Positions 1 through 8,653 of a DNA stretch of 64,000 nt are shown piece after piece. Both the position numbers and the translations under genes were made by a program. The notes beneath the pieces were generated by a model. The model had not been told where the DNA came from, made no database searches, and saw only the letters and a list, made by a program, of their open reading frames with translations. Origin of the DNA: UBA1494_A sp963973975. GTDB lineage: Bacteria; Bacteroidota; Bacteroidia; Flavobacteriales_E; Vicingaceae. Location: assembly GCA_963973975.1 (NCBI GenBank), contig CAXBCF010000002.1, positions 124,001 to 188,000 of the forward strand, in the 5' to 3' direction. The first letter of the stretch is position 1, and each line of letters begins with the position of its first letter.

Positions 1-1115
1 ATAATCTTTTAACAGCATTTCATGAACGATTAGGTCTTTCTTTAAATTGGTTTTGGGAAGAATGGATTAAAAAAGGGGGAGAGCCTCACTATCAAGTTGA
101 GTTAATAGAATTACCAAAATCAGTAACGTTTTTTGTGAAGCAAGTTCATGAACGAAACAATTTGGTTGGACTTTTTAAAATGCCCATCGATTTTGAGGTG
201 CACTTTAAGGATGGAAGTAATTCCACTAAGAAAGTTTGGATAGAAAATGAGAGTCACCTTGTGAATTTTGATATTCCTGAAGGAAAGGAAATTGATTATG
301 TGCTTTTTGATCCAAATGCGGAAGTGATGAAGAAGGTTACTTTTAAAAAATCACTTTCAATGTTACTTGCTCAAGCAGAAAAAGCGAATAATCTTCTAGA
401 TAGATACGATGCAGTTGAAGCACTTATGGCTACTGACTTTCCTGAGAAAGATGCATTTATGAAGGAAATTTATAGCTCAGAAGAGTTTCATGCAATAAAG
501 TCATTAATCATTGCGAATTATGTTCCTCTGATGAATGACATGGCCAAAGAACTTATCCAGCAAGCTGTAAAAGAAGACACTACTGAAGTAAAAATGACTT
601 TGCTTGAAAGTACGGTTAGAATTTCTGACGAATTGGAGCCTTTTTATGTTCAACTTTTAAAAGACAGTTCCTATAATGTAATTGAAAAAGCATTGGATTT
701 ACTAACTTTTTATCGTCCTGCCGAGACAGAGAAGTATTTGGAATTGACAAAAAATGTAATTGGAAATAGGTCTCACAATGTTAGAATTAAATGGTTAGAA
801 GTGGCATATAGTATTAGTCAAGATGAGAAAGTTTTGAATGAACTTGTGGATTACACTTCCAATTCATTTGAGTTTCTAACTCGGGTGAATGCTGCAAAAG
901 CTCTAAAAAGATTGAATATTGTTAATGAAAAAGCATTATCTTATTTGTTTGATGCTTCATTCAGTTTCAACAGTCGTTTAAGAACGCCTGTTAAAGAAGT
1001 GATAGATCATTTTTTCGAACAAAGAGCTTACAAAACAATGATAATCAATTTTGTGGTTTCAGAAAAGTGGTCAGATACTGAATTTAAGAGAGTGAATAAA
1101 TACCTGATTTATTGA
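1..1115 (+). CDS. M1 family metallopeptidase, C-terminal part (gene cut by window start)
   Basis: The reading frame is open from base 3 to the stop at 1113-1115, so the start and the zinc-binding catalytic domain lie outside the window. The visible first residues (LNWFWEEWIKKGGEPHYQV) match the segment of M1 aminopeptidases after the catalytic domain, where a tryptophan-rich helix precedes G-x-P-x-Y. What follows is a small beta domain and then a long helical region with HEAT-like spacing, as in the C-terminal half of this family. The family removes N-terminal residues from peptides; Bacteroidota copies are usually secreted or periplasmic. A GTG at 135 is in frame but is internal. The family call is good; substrate and localisation cannot be judged. 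Confidence 0.8.
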   Translation, partial: NLLTAFHERLGLSLNWFWEEWIKKGGEPHYQVELIELPKSVTFFVKQVHERNNLVGLFKMPIDFEVHFKDGSNSTKKVWIENESHLVNFDIPEGKEIDYVLFDPNAEVMKKVTFKKSLSMLLAQAEKANNLLDRYDAVEALMATDFPEKDAFMKEIYSSEEFHAIKSLIIANYVPLMNDMAKELIQQAVKEDTTEVKMTLLESTVRISDELEPFYVQLLKDSSYNVIEKALDLLTFYRPAETEKYLELTKNVIGNRSHNVRIKWLEVAYSISQDEKVLNELVDYTSNSFEFLTRVNAAKALKRLNIVNEKALSYLFDASFSFNSRLRTPVKEVIDHFFEQRAYKTMIINFVVSEKWSDTEFKRVNKYLIY

Positions 1116-1808
1116 TTAATTAATGACAAATTTGGTGATGGCACTATTTCCAGTTCTGTCTATAAGCTTTAAAAAGTAAAAACCTTTGGAAGGATTAACA
1201 AGATCAATGCTTTGTCTCTGGTGAGGTTGAATGGTTTTTTCAGCCAATTGTCTTCCAGTAAGATCAAAAATGTATGCTTTTAGTTCAGAATGATGATTGA
1301 TTTTAAAATTCAACCTCCCATTCGTATAAAAAATTGATTCAACACTTGGCATTACTTTTTCTATACCGACAATAAAAGAACTACAAGCTGAAGGAAATTT
1401 GTTAGTGTTGCTTGGATATAAAATAGTTCCTTTTACGTCTGCGCAAACTGAGAAATTACTGGCATTATCCAAAACCAATTTTTCAAGTAAAGTATATTGT
1501 AAAAAACGCCCAACCGGCATAGGAGTCCCTACTTGAAGGAGTGTATCTCTAGAATAGGTTGAGTCACTGTTAGCAATAGAGTAAGTAATTTTGAATTGAT
1601 CTCCTGCAATTAATGCATTCGGACCTACATTTCTTATTCGAACAATTAAATCAACTGAATCATTTAATTGATAGTTGAAACTTGCAACTGGAGATGAGAC
1701 TTGAGCCACTTCTATGCTATTTGTGCTTCCTTGTCCTTGACCATAAACAATATTCAGATTAATAAATGCAATATAAAAGCAAAGAAAAGAGGTTAACAGT
1801 TTTAGCAT
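1116..1808 (-). CDS. Secreted protein with type IX secretion (type A) sorting domain
   Basis: The product has 230 residues. Residues 1-23 form a signal peptide ending near VYGQ. The middle (about 30-150) is beta-rich, with an asparagine-rich segment about adult secreted-protein length, and has no family I recognise. The last 75 residues look like a type A sorting domain: the line SIFYTNGRLNF, then AYIFDLTGRQL, then GFYFLKL and a terminal KFVIN. Such domains direct passage through the outer membrane by the type IX system and are then removed. The stop codon directly abuts the stop of the convergent M1 peptidase gene with no spacer. The sorting role is well supported; the function of the passenger is unknown. 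Confidence 0.85.
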   Translation of the reverse strand: MLKLLTSFLCFYIAFINLNIVYGQGQGSTNSIEVAQVSSPVASFNYQLNDSVDLIVRIRNVGPNALIAGDQFKITYSIANSDSTYSRDTLLQVGTPMPVGRFLQYTLLEKLVLDNASNFSVCADVKGTILYPSNTNKFPSACSSFIVGIEKVMPSVESIFYTNGRLNFKINHHSELKAYIFDLTGRQLAEKTIQPHQRQSIDLVNPSKGFYFLKLIDRTGNSAITKFVIN

Positions 1809-1818
1809 AAATTTTAAT

Positions 1819-2022
1819 TTAAATAATGGTTATTTCAATTTCACCAACTTTGATTTGGTCTCCCTTTTTAACTTTTAAACGTTTTCTTTCTTCTGAGTTG
1901 CCATTGTATAACACCTCATTGTTTGCAACCATCATTTTAGCAATGCCTCCAGTTTCAGCAATGCCTGTCACTTTTAAAAGCTTAATCAATTCAATATAGT
2001 CTCCTTTTAACTCAAAGTCCAT
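1819..2022 (-). CDS. Small S4-domain RNA-binding protein (YbcJ-like)
   Basis: This is a single-domain protein of about 67 residues. It carries the S4 pattern: IELIKLLKVTGIAETGG, then AKMMVANNEVLYNG, then basic KRLKVKKGD and a final beta strand. The YbcJ-like S4 family is thought to bind structured RNA, often near ribosomes; no enzyme domain is attached. I chose the ATG at 2022 because the residues after it (MDFELKGDYIELI) begin the fold; an ATG three codons upstream at 2031 is also possible. It lies ten bases upstream of the sorting-domain gene on the same strand, and the two may share a transcript, but no functional link is evident. Confidence 0.8.
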   Translation of the reverse strand: MDFELKGDYIELIKLLKVTGIAETGGIAKMMVANNEVLYNGNSEERKRLKVKKGDQIKVGEIEITII

Positions 2023-2155
2023 TGCGTTCAAAATTAGTTTAAAATAATACGTTTTATTATTTTGAAGGTTATTTAATTCGAATTATCAGTATGTCCACAT
2101 GTGTTAGCAAAATTTGTATGAAACTTAAAAGTACTTTGGCTGTTAAAAGTGACCT

Positions 2156-2974
2156 ATGCGGAAAGCAGTTATTTTATTATTTATTCTCAATCTTTCACTG
2201 AATACTCAAGGCCAAGAATGCAATTCGGTCAACAAAAGTTTTTCAATAGGAGAGCGGATTGACTATGTGATTTATTACTACTTAGCAGGAGTATGGGTAA
2301 GTGCAGGAGAAGTCTACTTTAAGGTAGATTCTACAAAAATTAGTAATCAGTTGTACTATCATTTTGATAGTTATGGCCGAACCTTTAAAAAATACGATTG
2401 GATTTATAAGGTTCGAGATCATTACCAAGCATATACAAGCGTAAAAACATTTAAACCACTAAGATTTAAAAGGGAAGTTAACGAAGGCAGTACTTTCATT
2501 TATGAAGACTATGTTTTCAACCACAATTTAAATAAGGTGATAAGTTTAAGAAAACTTGCAAAAGACCAACCAATGGTAAAAGATACCGTTGCCATGCCTG
2601 ACGATTGTAACTTCGATGTGCTAACAATGATTTATCAAGCAAGAAACATTGATTTTTCTGAAGCAAAAATTAATGACCGCATACCTATTAAGATTTTTAT
2701 TGACAATGAATCTCACGATAGTTACATCAGGTATTTGGGGAAAAAAGAACTCAAAGTGAAAGGAGTGGGAACTTTTAACTGCATTGTTTTTTCACCATTA
2801 TTAATTGAAGGAACTATCTTTAATGCTGGAGAAGACATGACAGTTTGGGTAACTGACGATGAGAATAGAGTACCACTTTTGATCGAAACTCCTATTTTAG
2901 TTGGCTCTATAAAAGCAAGAGTAAATAAGATGGAAGGATTAAGACATCCATTAAAATCAAAAATTGAGGATTAA
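2156..2974 (+). CDS. DUF3108 domain-containing exported protein
   Basis: The product has 272 residues with a signal peptide (about 1-19, ending near NTQGQ). The mature part begins with FSIGERIDYVIYYYLAGVWVSAGEV, the typical opening of DUF3108 proteins (a beta-rich family in which G-E-x-L-x-Y-x(3)-Y-x(3)-W precedes a G-E motif). Later segments (GTFNCIVFSPLLIEG and VWVTDDENRVPLLIE) match the same family's end, where the protein carries a predicted shallow beta-barrel-like fold. It is expected in the periplasm or the outer-membrane inner leaflet. Its molecular role is not established; the family assignment is firm. It is transcribed alone, divergent from the S4 gene. Confidence 0.85.
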   Translation: MRKAVILLFILNLSLNTQGQECNSVNKSFSIGERIDYVIYYYLAGVWVSAGEVYFKVDSTKISNQLYYHFDSYGRTFKKYDWIYKVRDHYQAYTSVKTFKPLRFKREVNEGSTFIYEDYVFNHNLNKVISLRKLAKDQPMVKDTVAMPDDCNFDVLTMIYQARNIDFSEAKINDRIPIKIFIDNESHDSYIRYLGKKELKVKGVGTFNCIVFSPLLIEGTIFNAGEDMTVWVTDDENRVPLLIETPILVGSIKARVNKMEGLRHPLKSKIED

Positions 2975-3004
2975 ATACTCTCAAAATAGTTTTATTCTTC
3001 TCAA

Positions 3005-3649
3005 TTAAAGTTTCAATTGTACTTCATTTATTGCAAAAATGTTGTCAGTATTTGCATAAATAATCTTTACTTTTTTATCTGTCACAAGTTCACTGTTATT
3101 TTGAACAAGTTGAATAAGCCGCTTGCTTTGTCTACCCATGAATCTGTTCCAATAGACGATAATAACATAGTCGTAGCTACTCTCTATAAAACCTTCTGTT
3201 TTAGATAACGGTTTCATGTATTTCAATTGTGTTTCAAATGGCACTATACTGTCTAAAGTTGATTGATGTTTGGGTGGAAATGAAGACATGATTTCATTTC
3301 TGTCCCAATTCAAATTTGGAAAACCACCTGCATAACAATTTACTTGAAAAGACAGTAATTTTCTCGTCTTGCCATAGTATAGCGCTTGCAAAGGCTGATT
3401 GTGATTGTTGATTTGTGTTTTATATTTAGTTGTGTCAAGAGAATTTAAAAAGGCATTGTACGCAGTGTCTAATTCGTAACTATCGGCTAAAGGGATATTG
3501 TACTTTTTGGAATAACGAAGAATCGTATTTTCATCAACGGTTTTTATTTTTTTAATTCCGTATATCCCTGAAAAAATTGTAGAGCAGCTTGACAGTCCTA
3601 TAAAGCAAGTCAACGTTATAAATGTCAATTTATATAACTGTCTCTTCAT
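3005..3649 (-). CDS. Putative lipoprotein of unknown function
   Basis: The product has 214 residues. Residues 1-22 form a lipoprotein signal with the lipobox LSSC, so Cys22 should be lipid-modified and the protein anchored in a membrane. The rest is a single soluble domain of about 190 residues. It contains a cysteine in the line SFQVNCYAGGFPNLNW and a late segment YDYVIIVYWNRFMGRQSKRL followed by VKIIYANTDN. The pattern of a strand followed by a helix near the end recalls thioredoxin-like lipoproteins of Bacteroidota, but no CxxC pair is present, so I do not claim that fold. It is followed 41 bases away by the DUF493 gene, which lies upstream in transcription. Confidence 0.6.
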   Translation of the reverse strand: MKRQLYKLTFITLTCFIGLSSCSTIFSGIYGIKKIKTVDENTILRYSKKYNIPLADSYELDTAYNAFLNSLDTTKYKTQINNHNQPLQALYYGKTRKLLSFQVNCYAGGFPNLNWDRNEIMSSFPPKHQSTLDSIVPFETQLKYMKPLSKTEGFIESSYDYVIIVYWNRFMGRQSKRLIQLVQNNSELVTDKKVKIIYANTDNIFAINEVQLKL

Positions 3650-3690
3650 TCTTTTTAAATCTTTAGTTAATAACTAATTATATTAAAGAA

Positions 3691-3963
3691 TTATAAAGCA
3701 ATCAGTCCTTCAATCTGTTCTGCTTTTTTATAACGTTCAATTATGCCATCTGCATCTAACATTAATTCTTTAGCACTTAAACTAACATAATTGCCTTTAT
3801 TAGATTGCTTGATCAAAACCTGAGCTTCTGGTCCAAACAAAGCTTCTACAAGGGCTAGTTTTTTATTGTCAGAAGGGATAATGAACTTGAATAAATAAAC
3901 CCTTGGCCATTCTCCAACTTCGTTTAGTTTCTGTTTTAGACTTTCGTATTTACTTCCTGCCAT
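3691..3963 (-). CDS. DUF493 family protein (YbeD-like)
   Basis: The product has 90 residues and is all one domain. The opening (YESLKQKLNEVGEWPRVYLFKFIIP) and the end (LSAKELMLDADGIIERYKKAE) match the DUF493 family, a small ferredoxin-like fold resembling regulatory ACT domains. The E. coli relative YbeD sits next to lipoate genes; here the partner is a HEAT-repeat gene. Its start overlaps the stop of the upstream HEAT gene in the arrangement TAATG, so the two are probably translationally coupled. The ligand is unknown. Confidence 0.85.
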   Translation of the reverse strand: MAGSKYESLKQKLNEVGEWPRVYLFKFIIPSDNKKLALVEALFGPEAQVLIKQSNKGNYVSLSAKELMLDADGIIERYKKAEQIEGLIAL

Positions 3964-4496
3964 TATTCTCCTTCAATTGGTAAATTTCTAATTGCATCAG
4001 CCATGCTTATTAATAGTACTTTTTTATTTTCATCCGCTTCTTCGTCTGCTGCATGGTTGAGGTCTGTTTCATATTCAAGTAAATCAGATGCACTGAAAGT
4101 AGCATCAAAATTTTCTACCACCGTTAAAGCTTCTAAGGTAGTCATGTAGTCTCCCTTAATTGCAGCATCAACAAATACTTTTATATAGTCTGAGCCATCA
4201 ATTGCCGATTGCCAAAAAGCAGCAACAAGAAATGATTGGTAAAAACTCATTTCCGGATTTTCGATTGCTTCAATTAAAATAGGAATGCTATTCTCGTCTT
4301 TTAAATCGTATAAAAATGCAATTATTGCAGTTTCAATCTCCGGTTCATCGGTTTCTTTTAAGGTATTGAGCATGGAAGCAAATGTTTCAGCATTTCCATG
4401 TTTCCTGTTTTTTTCAATAGCCTCCAATACTCTTTCGTTGTTCTTGGAAGTCAAGTCTTTTAATATGTTTTTTATCTCATCTGCAGTTTCCTTCAT
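3963..4496 (-). CDS. HEAT-repeat domain-containing cytoplasmic protein
   Basis: The product has 177 residues with no signal peptide. It is strongly acidic and helical. Paired helices resembling HEAT repeats are seen, for example ETAIIAFLYDLKDENSIPIL followed by IEAIENPEMSFYQSFLVAAF. Such repeats form curved surfaces for protein binding and have no catalytic residues. The gene is the first of a two-gene unit with the DUF493 gene, which it overlaps by one base. The functional partner is not known; coupling suggests that both products act together. Confidence 0.7.
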   Translation of the reverse strand: MKETADEIKNILKDLTSKNNERVLEAIEKNRKHGNAETFASMLNTLKETDEPEIETAIIAFLYDLKDENSIPILIEAIENPEMSFYQSFLVAAFWQSAIDGSDYIKVFVDAAIKGDYMTTLEALTVVENFDATFSASDLLEYETDLNHAADEEADENKKVLLISMADAIRNLPIEGE

Positions 4497-4620
4497 TGTA
4501 CTGTTTTAGATTGCAAAGGTACTTAGCTTGACTGATTTCTAAAAGCGTGAAATATTCGCTCATGAATTGATAGTTTTTCATTTTTCTAAAGCATAACTTG
4601 AGATTAATTAATTTTGAAAC

Positions 4621-5247
4621 ATGATACGGTTTCCAAACCTAAAAGCACATTTACTTTTTAGTTTTATTCTAACTATTTCACTTCTTTCATATAGTCAGGA
4701 AGATACGAAGTATGAGTTTGAAAAAAGAATCAATAAAGAAGATTTTCCTACACAGAGTATTGAATTGCTTCAACCGTTTTTAAAGCATTCAAAAAATGAA
4801 AAGTATTACCGAGAGTTTGATGGAAGCAATTATTTCTATGAATTAAAATTGCTTTTCAAATCAAAAAACCTGAGTATTAAATTCACAAATGAAGGAGATC
4901 TAGTTGATATTGAATCACTCTATGATTTTGAAGAACTTTCGAATAATATTAAAAAAACTATAATCGATTATTTGGACAATTCTTATAAAAGAAGTAAGAT
5001 TAGAAAAACTCAAATTCAATACAACAGAGAGGTCGAAGATGATGGTGAGTCTGAAGATGATATTGAATTTGTAGAAGATTTTCTTGAAAAAGATGATGAC
5101 TTAATTATTCGTTATGAACTTGAAGTGGAGGTAATGCAAAAAGAAACGAATTCAGCTGAATTTTTTGAATTCATTTTTAACGAAAAAGGAGAATTACTAG
5201 AAAAACGAAAAATCATTCAGCGAGATGACGATATCATTTTATATTAG
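4621..5247 (+). CDS. Exported protein of unknown function, possibly PepSY-like
   Basis: The product has 208 residues with a signal peptide (about 1-26, ending SYSQ). The mature part is highly charged. It has two similar halves: LSIKFTNEGDLVDIES near residues 80-95 and FEFIFNEKGELLEKRK near 185-200. Strand-turn-strand lines of this kind are typical of small PepSY-like or beta-lactamase-inhibitor-like domains of Bacteroidota, but I could not assign it with confidence. An acidic stretch (EVEDDGESEDDIEF) separates the halves. TAATTTTG at 4609-4616, only four bases before the ATG, resembles a promoter -7 element and would imply a very short leader. Its end overlaps the next gene by 23 bases. Confidence 0.6.
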   Translation: MIRFPNLKAHLLFSFILTISLLSYSQEDTKYEFEKRINKEDFPTQSIELLQPFLKHSKNEKYYREFDGSNYFYELKLLFKSKNLSIKFTNEGDLVDIESLYDFEELSNNIKKTIIDYLDNSYKRSKIRKTQIQYNREVEDDGESEDDIEFVEDFLEKDDDLIIRYELEVEVMQKETNSAEFFEFIFNEKGELLEKRKIIQRDDDIILY

Positions 5248-5923
5248 TCGTTTAATCGGGTCTTTAATAATTACTTTTTTTACTGCAACTATTTCGGCTC
5301 AAACCCCTTCTTTTCGATGGGAAAAGGGCATTTCAGGAACTCGTAAATTTGATTCTAAGTGGGCATTAAACCTCCAAATTTTAGAGCGAACAAGATTTAA
5401 TGAGTACAATTCTGAAAATCTTTCAACTCGATCTGATCGAATGGAAATTAGAGGATTTCTTACCTATTCACTTTTTAATCAAAGAAAAATGAGTTTAGGA
5501 TACATGTATCGAAGTCTTGATCCTTTTGATAGTGAAAGGGGATTTGAACATCGAATTACACAGCAGTTTGCTTTTATTTCAAAATTGAAGGCATTGAGAA
5601 TTACCAATAGAATTCGATTAGAAGAGCGAATATTTGAAAATGAATTTGAATTAAGATTGCGTTATCAATTTAGTAACGATTTTCCAATTCAGGGTGAAAG
5701 TTTAGACGTTGGAGAGCTCTACTTAGTTTTAGGCAATGAATTGGTATTGAGTTTAAATAAAACAGGAGAAGAATTGGAAAATAGATTTATTACTGGCATA
5801 GGTAAATTAATGAAGAATAGTCAAAAAATTCAAATAGCACTAGTCAGTAGAAACAGCGATTTTATTAGTTCTGAAAAAAAACACATTTTGCAACTAGAAA
5901 CCAATTATTTTTTTATTTGGTAG
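5225..5923 (+). CDS. DUF2490 family outer-membrane-like protein
   Basis: The product has 232 residues with a signal peptide (about 1-26, ending TISAQ). The remainder consists of alternating amphipathic strands with arginines at regular places: RMEIRGFLTYSLF, then MSLGYMYRSLD, then EHRITQQFAF, RITNRIRLEERI and ELRLRYQFS. The line H-R-x-x-Q-Q followed by R-x-R-x-E-x-R is characteristic of DUF2490, a family predicted to form a small beta-barrel in the outer membrane. The start overlaps the previous gene by 23 bases in a different frame, which points to co-translation. Function is unknown. Confidence 0.7.
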   Translation: MTISFYISRLIGSLIITFFTATISAQTPSFRWEKGISGTRKFDSKWALNLQILERTRFNEYNSENLSTRSDRMEIRGFLTYSLFNQRKMSLGYMYRSLDPFDSERGFEHRITQQFAFISKLKALRITNRIRLEERIFENEFELRLRYQFSNDFPIQGESLDVGELYLVLGNELVLSLNKTGEELENRFITGIGKLMKNSQKIQIALVSRNSDFISSEKKHILQLETNYFFIW

Positions 5924-5954
5924 TGAAGCAAGTTGAAAATGCTACCTTTATTGA

Positions 5955-6905
5955 ATGAAAGCTTCAGAAAAATCTCCACTTGCATTCGATTGGGACACAT
6001 GGTATGCCTCAGTTGGAGGAAGAACAATAAAGATTGATGAAGTTGATTATTGGTTAAATCAAATCAAAGAGTTTCAACATCCTCAATTTATAGGCGAAGT
6101 AAATACTAAGAAATATTTTTTTAAAAGTTCTGAAATTGCAGCAAAAGCAATTAAAGAAAAAGCCATAGCGCTTGGTTCAGATGAAGTTGGAATTGCTGAA
6201 ATAGAACCATCAGATATCTATCGTGGAAGAGAAGTAAAAGAAAAGTTTGCCATTGTAGTTGCTCAACGCATGTTATGGCGAAAGTTTCAGGAGGTTCCTT
6301 CGCATGATTCTGCAGTGGAATGTTTACGGATTTATTTTACATTGGGTGAAATAGTCATCCGTTTAGCAAATTATGTACGAAGTTTGGGGTATGAATGCAC
6401 TGTTGAACACCCCATTGGCGATAGTAATGTGATGCACATTCCGCTTGCATTAAAAGCTGGTTTTGGCGAATTAGGTAGGCATGGTTCAATTATTCATCCT
6501 AAAATGGGGCCACTTTTCCGAATAGGAAGTGTAATCACTAATTTAGATTTAAAAATCGATCAAGCAATTGACGCGGGAATTGCTAAGTTTTGCGACAATT
6601 GCAAAGCCTGTAGAATTTACTGTCCTGCAAATGCCATTCCCGATGAACGCTCTGTGGAAGCAGGCAAAGACCACTTGGGGAATTATCGTTACAAGGTAGA
6701 TACTGGCAAGTGTTTTCCTTATTTTGCTAAGCACAATTATTGTTCGATTTGTTTGCCAGTATGTGTTTACCAGCACAAAGCATGGGCAAAGGATTTTGAA
6801 GGGTTTAAAACCAAGCTTTTTCCAGATGTGGAAATGAAGGATCCGCCTTCACCAGTTGATCCTGAAATTGAGAAACACTGGTATCCTAAAATTAAGAGGG
6901 ATTGA
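5955..6905 (+). CDS. 4Fe-4S double-cluster protein related to epoxyqueuosine reductase/reductive dehalogenase
   Basis: The product has 316 residues and no export signal. Near the C-terminus are two cluster motifs: CDNCKACRIYCP (C-x2-C-x2-C-x3-C), and a separate cysteine in GKCFPYF joined by CSICLPVC (C-x2-C-x3-C). This is the layout of the iron-sulfur domain of QueG and of reductive dehalogenases, in which two [4Fe-4S] clusters pass electrons to a corrinoid. The middle (IGDSNVMHIPLALKAGFGELGRHG) resembles the cobalamin-binding N-terminal region of those proteins. The C-terminal HEAT repeat of QueG is absent and the length is shorter, so I do not call it queG. The substrate is unknown. Confidence 0.75.
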   Translation: MKASEKSPLAFDWDTWYASVGGRTIKIDEVDYWLNQIKEFQHPQFIGEVNTKKYFFKSSEIAAKAIKEKAIALGSDEVGIAEIEPSDIYRGREVKEKFAIVVAQRMLWRKFQEVPSHDSAVECLRIYFTLGEIVIRLANYVRSLGYECTVEHPIGDSNVMHIPLALKAGFGELGRHGSIIHPKMGPLFRIGSVITNLDLKIDQAIDAGIAKFCDNCKACRIYCPANAIPDERSVEAGKDHLGNYRYKVDTGKCFPYFAKHNYCSICLPVCVYQHKAWAKDFEGFKTKLFPDVEMKDPPSPVDPEIEKHWYPKIKRD

Positions 6906-7069
6906 TTAGGAGTGTTGATTTAAAAATACACTTAACTTTCTGAACTTCAAAAATTTATAGATTGTTCTATTTTTACTCAATTGTTTTATACAAAAAAAAT
7001 TGTAATGCTTTCACTTAATATTAATTCTTATAAATAGCTTATATGGATCAATATAATAATGTCCAATTT

Positions 7070-7220
7070 TTACTTTTTTCGATTGCCTCTGGTTTTAGGT
7101 TTTTTGTATTTCTCAGCTAGCTTTCTTTTGTATGAGCCACCTTGGTTGGTTTTTCTATTTTTTGCTTTCTTTTCATGGAAACTCTCACCACCTTCTTGTA
7201 CTTTTAAATTTCTATCTTGG
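7070..7220 (-). pseudogene. Displaced C-terminal tail of the DEAD-box helicase in the -1 frame
   Basis: Reading the minus strand one base back from the end of the helicase frame gives fifty codons without a stop up to TAA at 7070-7072. The peptide begins NQDRNLKVQEGGESFHEKK and ends YKKPKTRGNRKK. This basic, glycine-containing tail resembles the ends of flavobacterial DEAD-box helicases as I remember them, especially FHEK, NQGGSYKRKLAEKYKKPKTRG. The join lies at a run of seven T on the plus strand (7221-7227; AGT AAA AAA ACC in coding sense). One additional A would unite the frames. The tail is probably RNA-binding. A small plus-strand frame over the same bases is only its shadow. Confidence 0.8.
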
Positions 7221-8403
7221 TTTTTTTACTATAATCGCTAGGTCGTTCAGCATGTGTTAGCTGATTTGAAATGGAAACAGCATCAGGGAATTTTAATTCT
7301 GGAATTTTAAAGGACATTAATTTTTCGATGGCCTCTTTTGCGGCTTTTTCTTTTGGGGTGAAGAGCAGTATTGTTTTTCCCTTTTGATCTGCTCTACCTG
7401 TTCTTCCAATTCGGTGTATGTAATTTTCAGGAAAGGCTGAAACATCAAAATTGATTACATGAGATATTTTATCTAAATCTAGGCCTCTCGACATTACATC
7501 CGTACTAATTAGAATCCGAGTAGTACCTTCTTCAAATTTTTGTATGGCTTTTAGTCTAAAATTTTGAGTTTTATTTGAATGAATAATTCCTAGTTCTTCT
7601 CCATGGCTTTCACCTAATTTATCAAAAACAGTATCCGCATTTGCTTTGCCTGAAACAAATATTAGAACTTTAGAAAATTCTTCTTTGTCTTTTAGCAAAT
7701 AAGCCAATAAATTTATTTTAGTGTAAAAATTGGAAACGGGAAAACAGCTTTGTTCGATGTTTTCTAATGGAGTTCCACTAACTGCGATTGAAACTTTTTC
7801 TGGAGCAATAAAAAAATCTTGAATCAATTCATCAATTTCTTCTGTCATTGTTGCAGAAAATAAGATGTTCTGACGATTCTTAGGAAGTAGCTCAAATAGA
7901 TTATTTAGTTGAAACCTAAAACCAAGATCAAGCATTACATCAATTTCATCAATAACTAGTTTTTTTATTGATTTTAGTTTCAACGAACCATCAGCAACGA
8001 GGTCGTATAACCTTCCGGGAGTTGCAACAATTATATCTACACCCTGCATTATTTCTCTTTTTTGAGTATTGATATTGGTTCCTCCATAAATTGCTAAAAT
8101 TCTAAGGTCAATGTATTTACTAAATAATTTAATTTGCTCTGCAATCTGAAGCACCAATTCCCTTGTGGGAACTAAAACTAAAATTCTTGGAGCTAGTTGC
8201 TTTGAATAGGACAAGTCCTGAAGAATTGGCAACATAAATGCAAGTGTTTTGCCGGTACCTGTTTGCGAAATACCAATGGTATTTTTTCCAGATCGTATAA
8301 TTGGGAAGGCTTCTTGTTGAATAGGAGTTGGGCTAACGAATCCCAAATCATCTAATGCATTTAATAGTGGCCTTGACAGGCTTAATTTTTCAAAAGTATC
8401 CAC
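7204..8403 (-). CDS. DEAD-box RNA helicase, reading frame cut short by a frameshift
   Basis: The intact frame gives 399 residues. It has all helicase motifs: the Q motif (PTPIQQEAF), Walker A (SQTGTGKT), motif Ia (PTRELVLQ), a GG, TPGR, VIDEID in place of DEAD (a V-I-D-E-I-D variant), SAT, and in domain 2 ILISTDVMSRGLD and YIHRIGRTGR. Such enzymes unwind short RNA duplexes during ribosome assembly or mRNA decay with ATP. The frame ends soon after YSKKTKIEI. The usual basic C-terminal tail follows in the -1 frame (see 7070-7220), so the full protein would be about 444 residues. Either an indel in a run of seven A or slippage explains this. Confidence 0.9.
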   Translation of the reverse strand: MDTFEKLSLSRPLLNALDDLGFVSPTPIQQEAFPIIRSGKNTIGISQTGTGKTLAFMLPILQDLSYSKQLAPRILVLVPTRELVLQIAEQIKLFSKYIDLRILAIYGGTNINTQKREIMQGVDIIVATPGRLYDLVADGSLKLKSIKKLVIDEIDVMLDLGFRFQLNNLFELLPKNRQNILFSATMTEEIDELIQDFFIAPEKVSIAVSGTPLENIEQSCFPVSNFYTKINLLAYLLKDKEEFSKVLIFVSGKANADTVFDKLGESHGEELGIIHSNKTQNFRLKAIQKFEEGTTRILISTDVMSRGLDLDKISHVINFDVSAFPENYIHRIGRTGRADQKGKTILLFTPKEKAAKEAIEKLMSFKIPELKFPDAVSISNQLTHAERPSDYSKKTKIEI

Positions 8404-8628
8404 AGTTGCTTTTTTAGTGGCTGCAAGATACCATGAAACATAGAGTTATTCTTCATTTTATGAAGGAAAAGGAATTGCATGGAAATACATTTAGATACAG
8501 CGACAGTTATGTGAAGCAAAACTTCTAGCCATATAAACTATGTTTCTATGCTGTTAAAAAATAACACTGAATAAGTGTTATACCCATTTAGTTATTAAAT
8601 GTCTCATATAATTTGCTAGTAAGTATAA

Positions 8629-8653
8629 TGCCTGCCTTTGTCGGCAGACAGGC
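8629..8653. repeat. Short GC-rich inverted repeat (REP-like)
   Basis: The bases read TGCCTGCCTTTGTCGGCAGA followed by CAGGC. GCCTG pairs with CAGGC and, as an alternative, CTGCC pairs with GGCAG, so it can fold in two ways. It stands out from its AT-rich surroundings. Similar sequences recur in intergenic DNA of many Bacteroidota, as I recall; within this window I found one copy. Confidence 0.6.

Noticed and set aside
5955..6905. Calling the 4Fe-4S gene queG
   Set aside because: Cluster motifs fit the wider family, but the C-terminal HEAT-like part of QueG is absent and the N-terminal half is divergent.
7215..7232. Programmed -1 frameshift site in the helicase gene
   Set aside because: The run AGT AAA AAA ACC does not fit X-XXY-YYZ in the original frame and I see no clear downstream structure; an indel or transcript slippage is simpler.
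7059..7241. A plus-strand frame of 60 codons rich in phenylalanine
   Set aside because: It is the complement of the lysine-rich helicase tail; its composition and place fit a shadow rather than a membrane protein.
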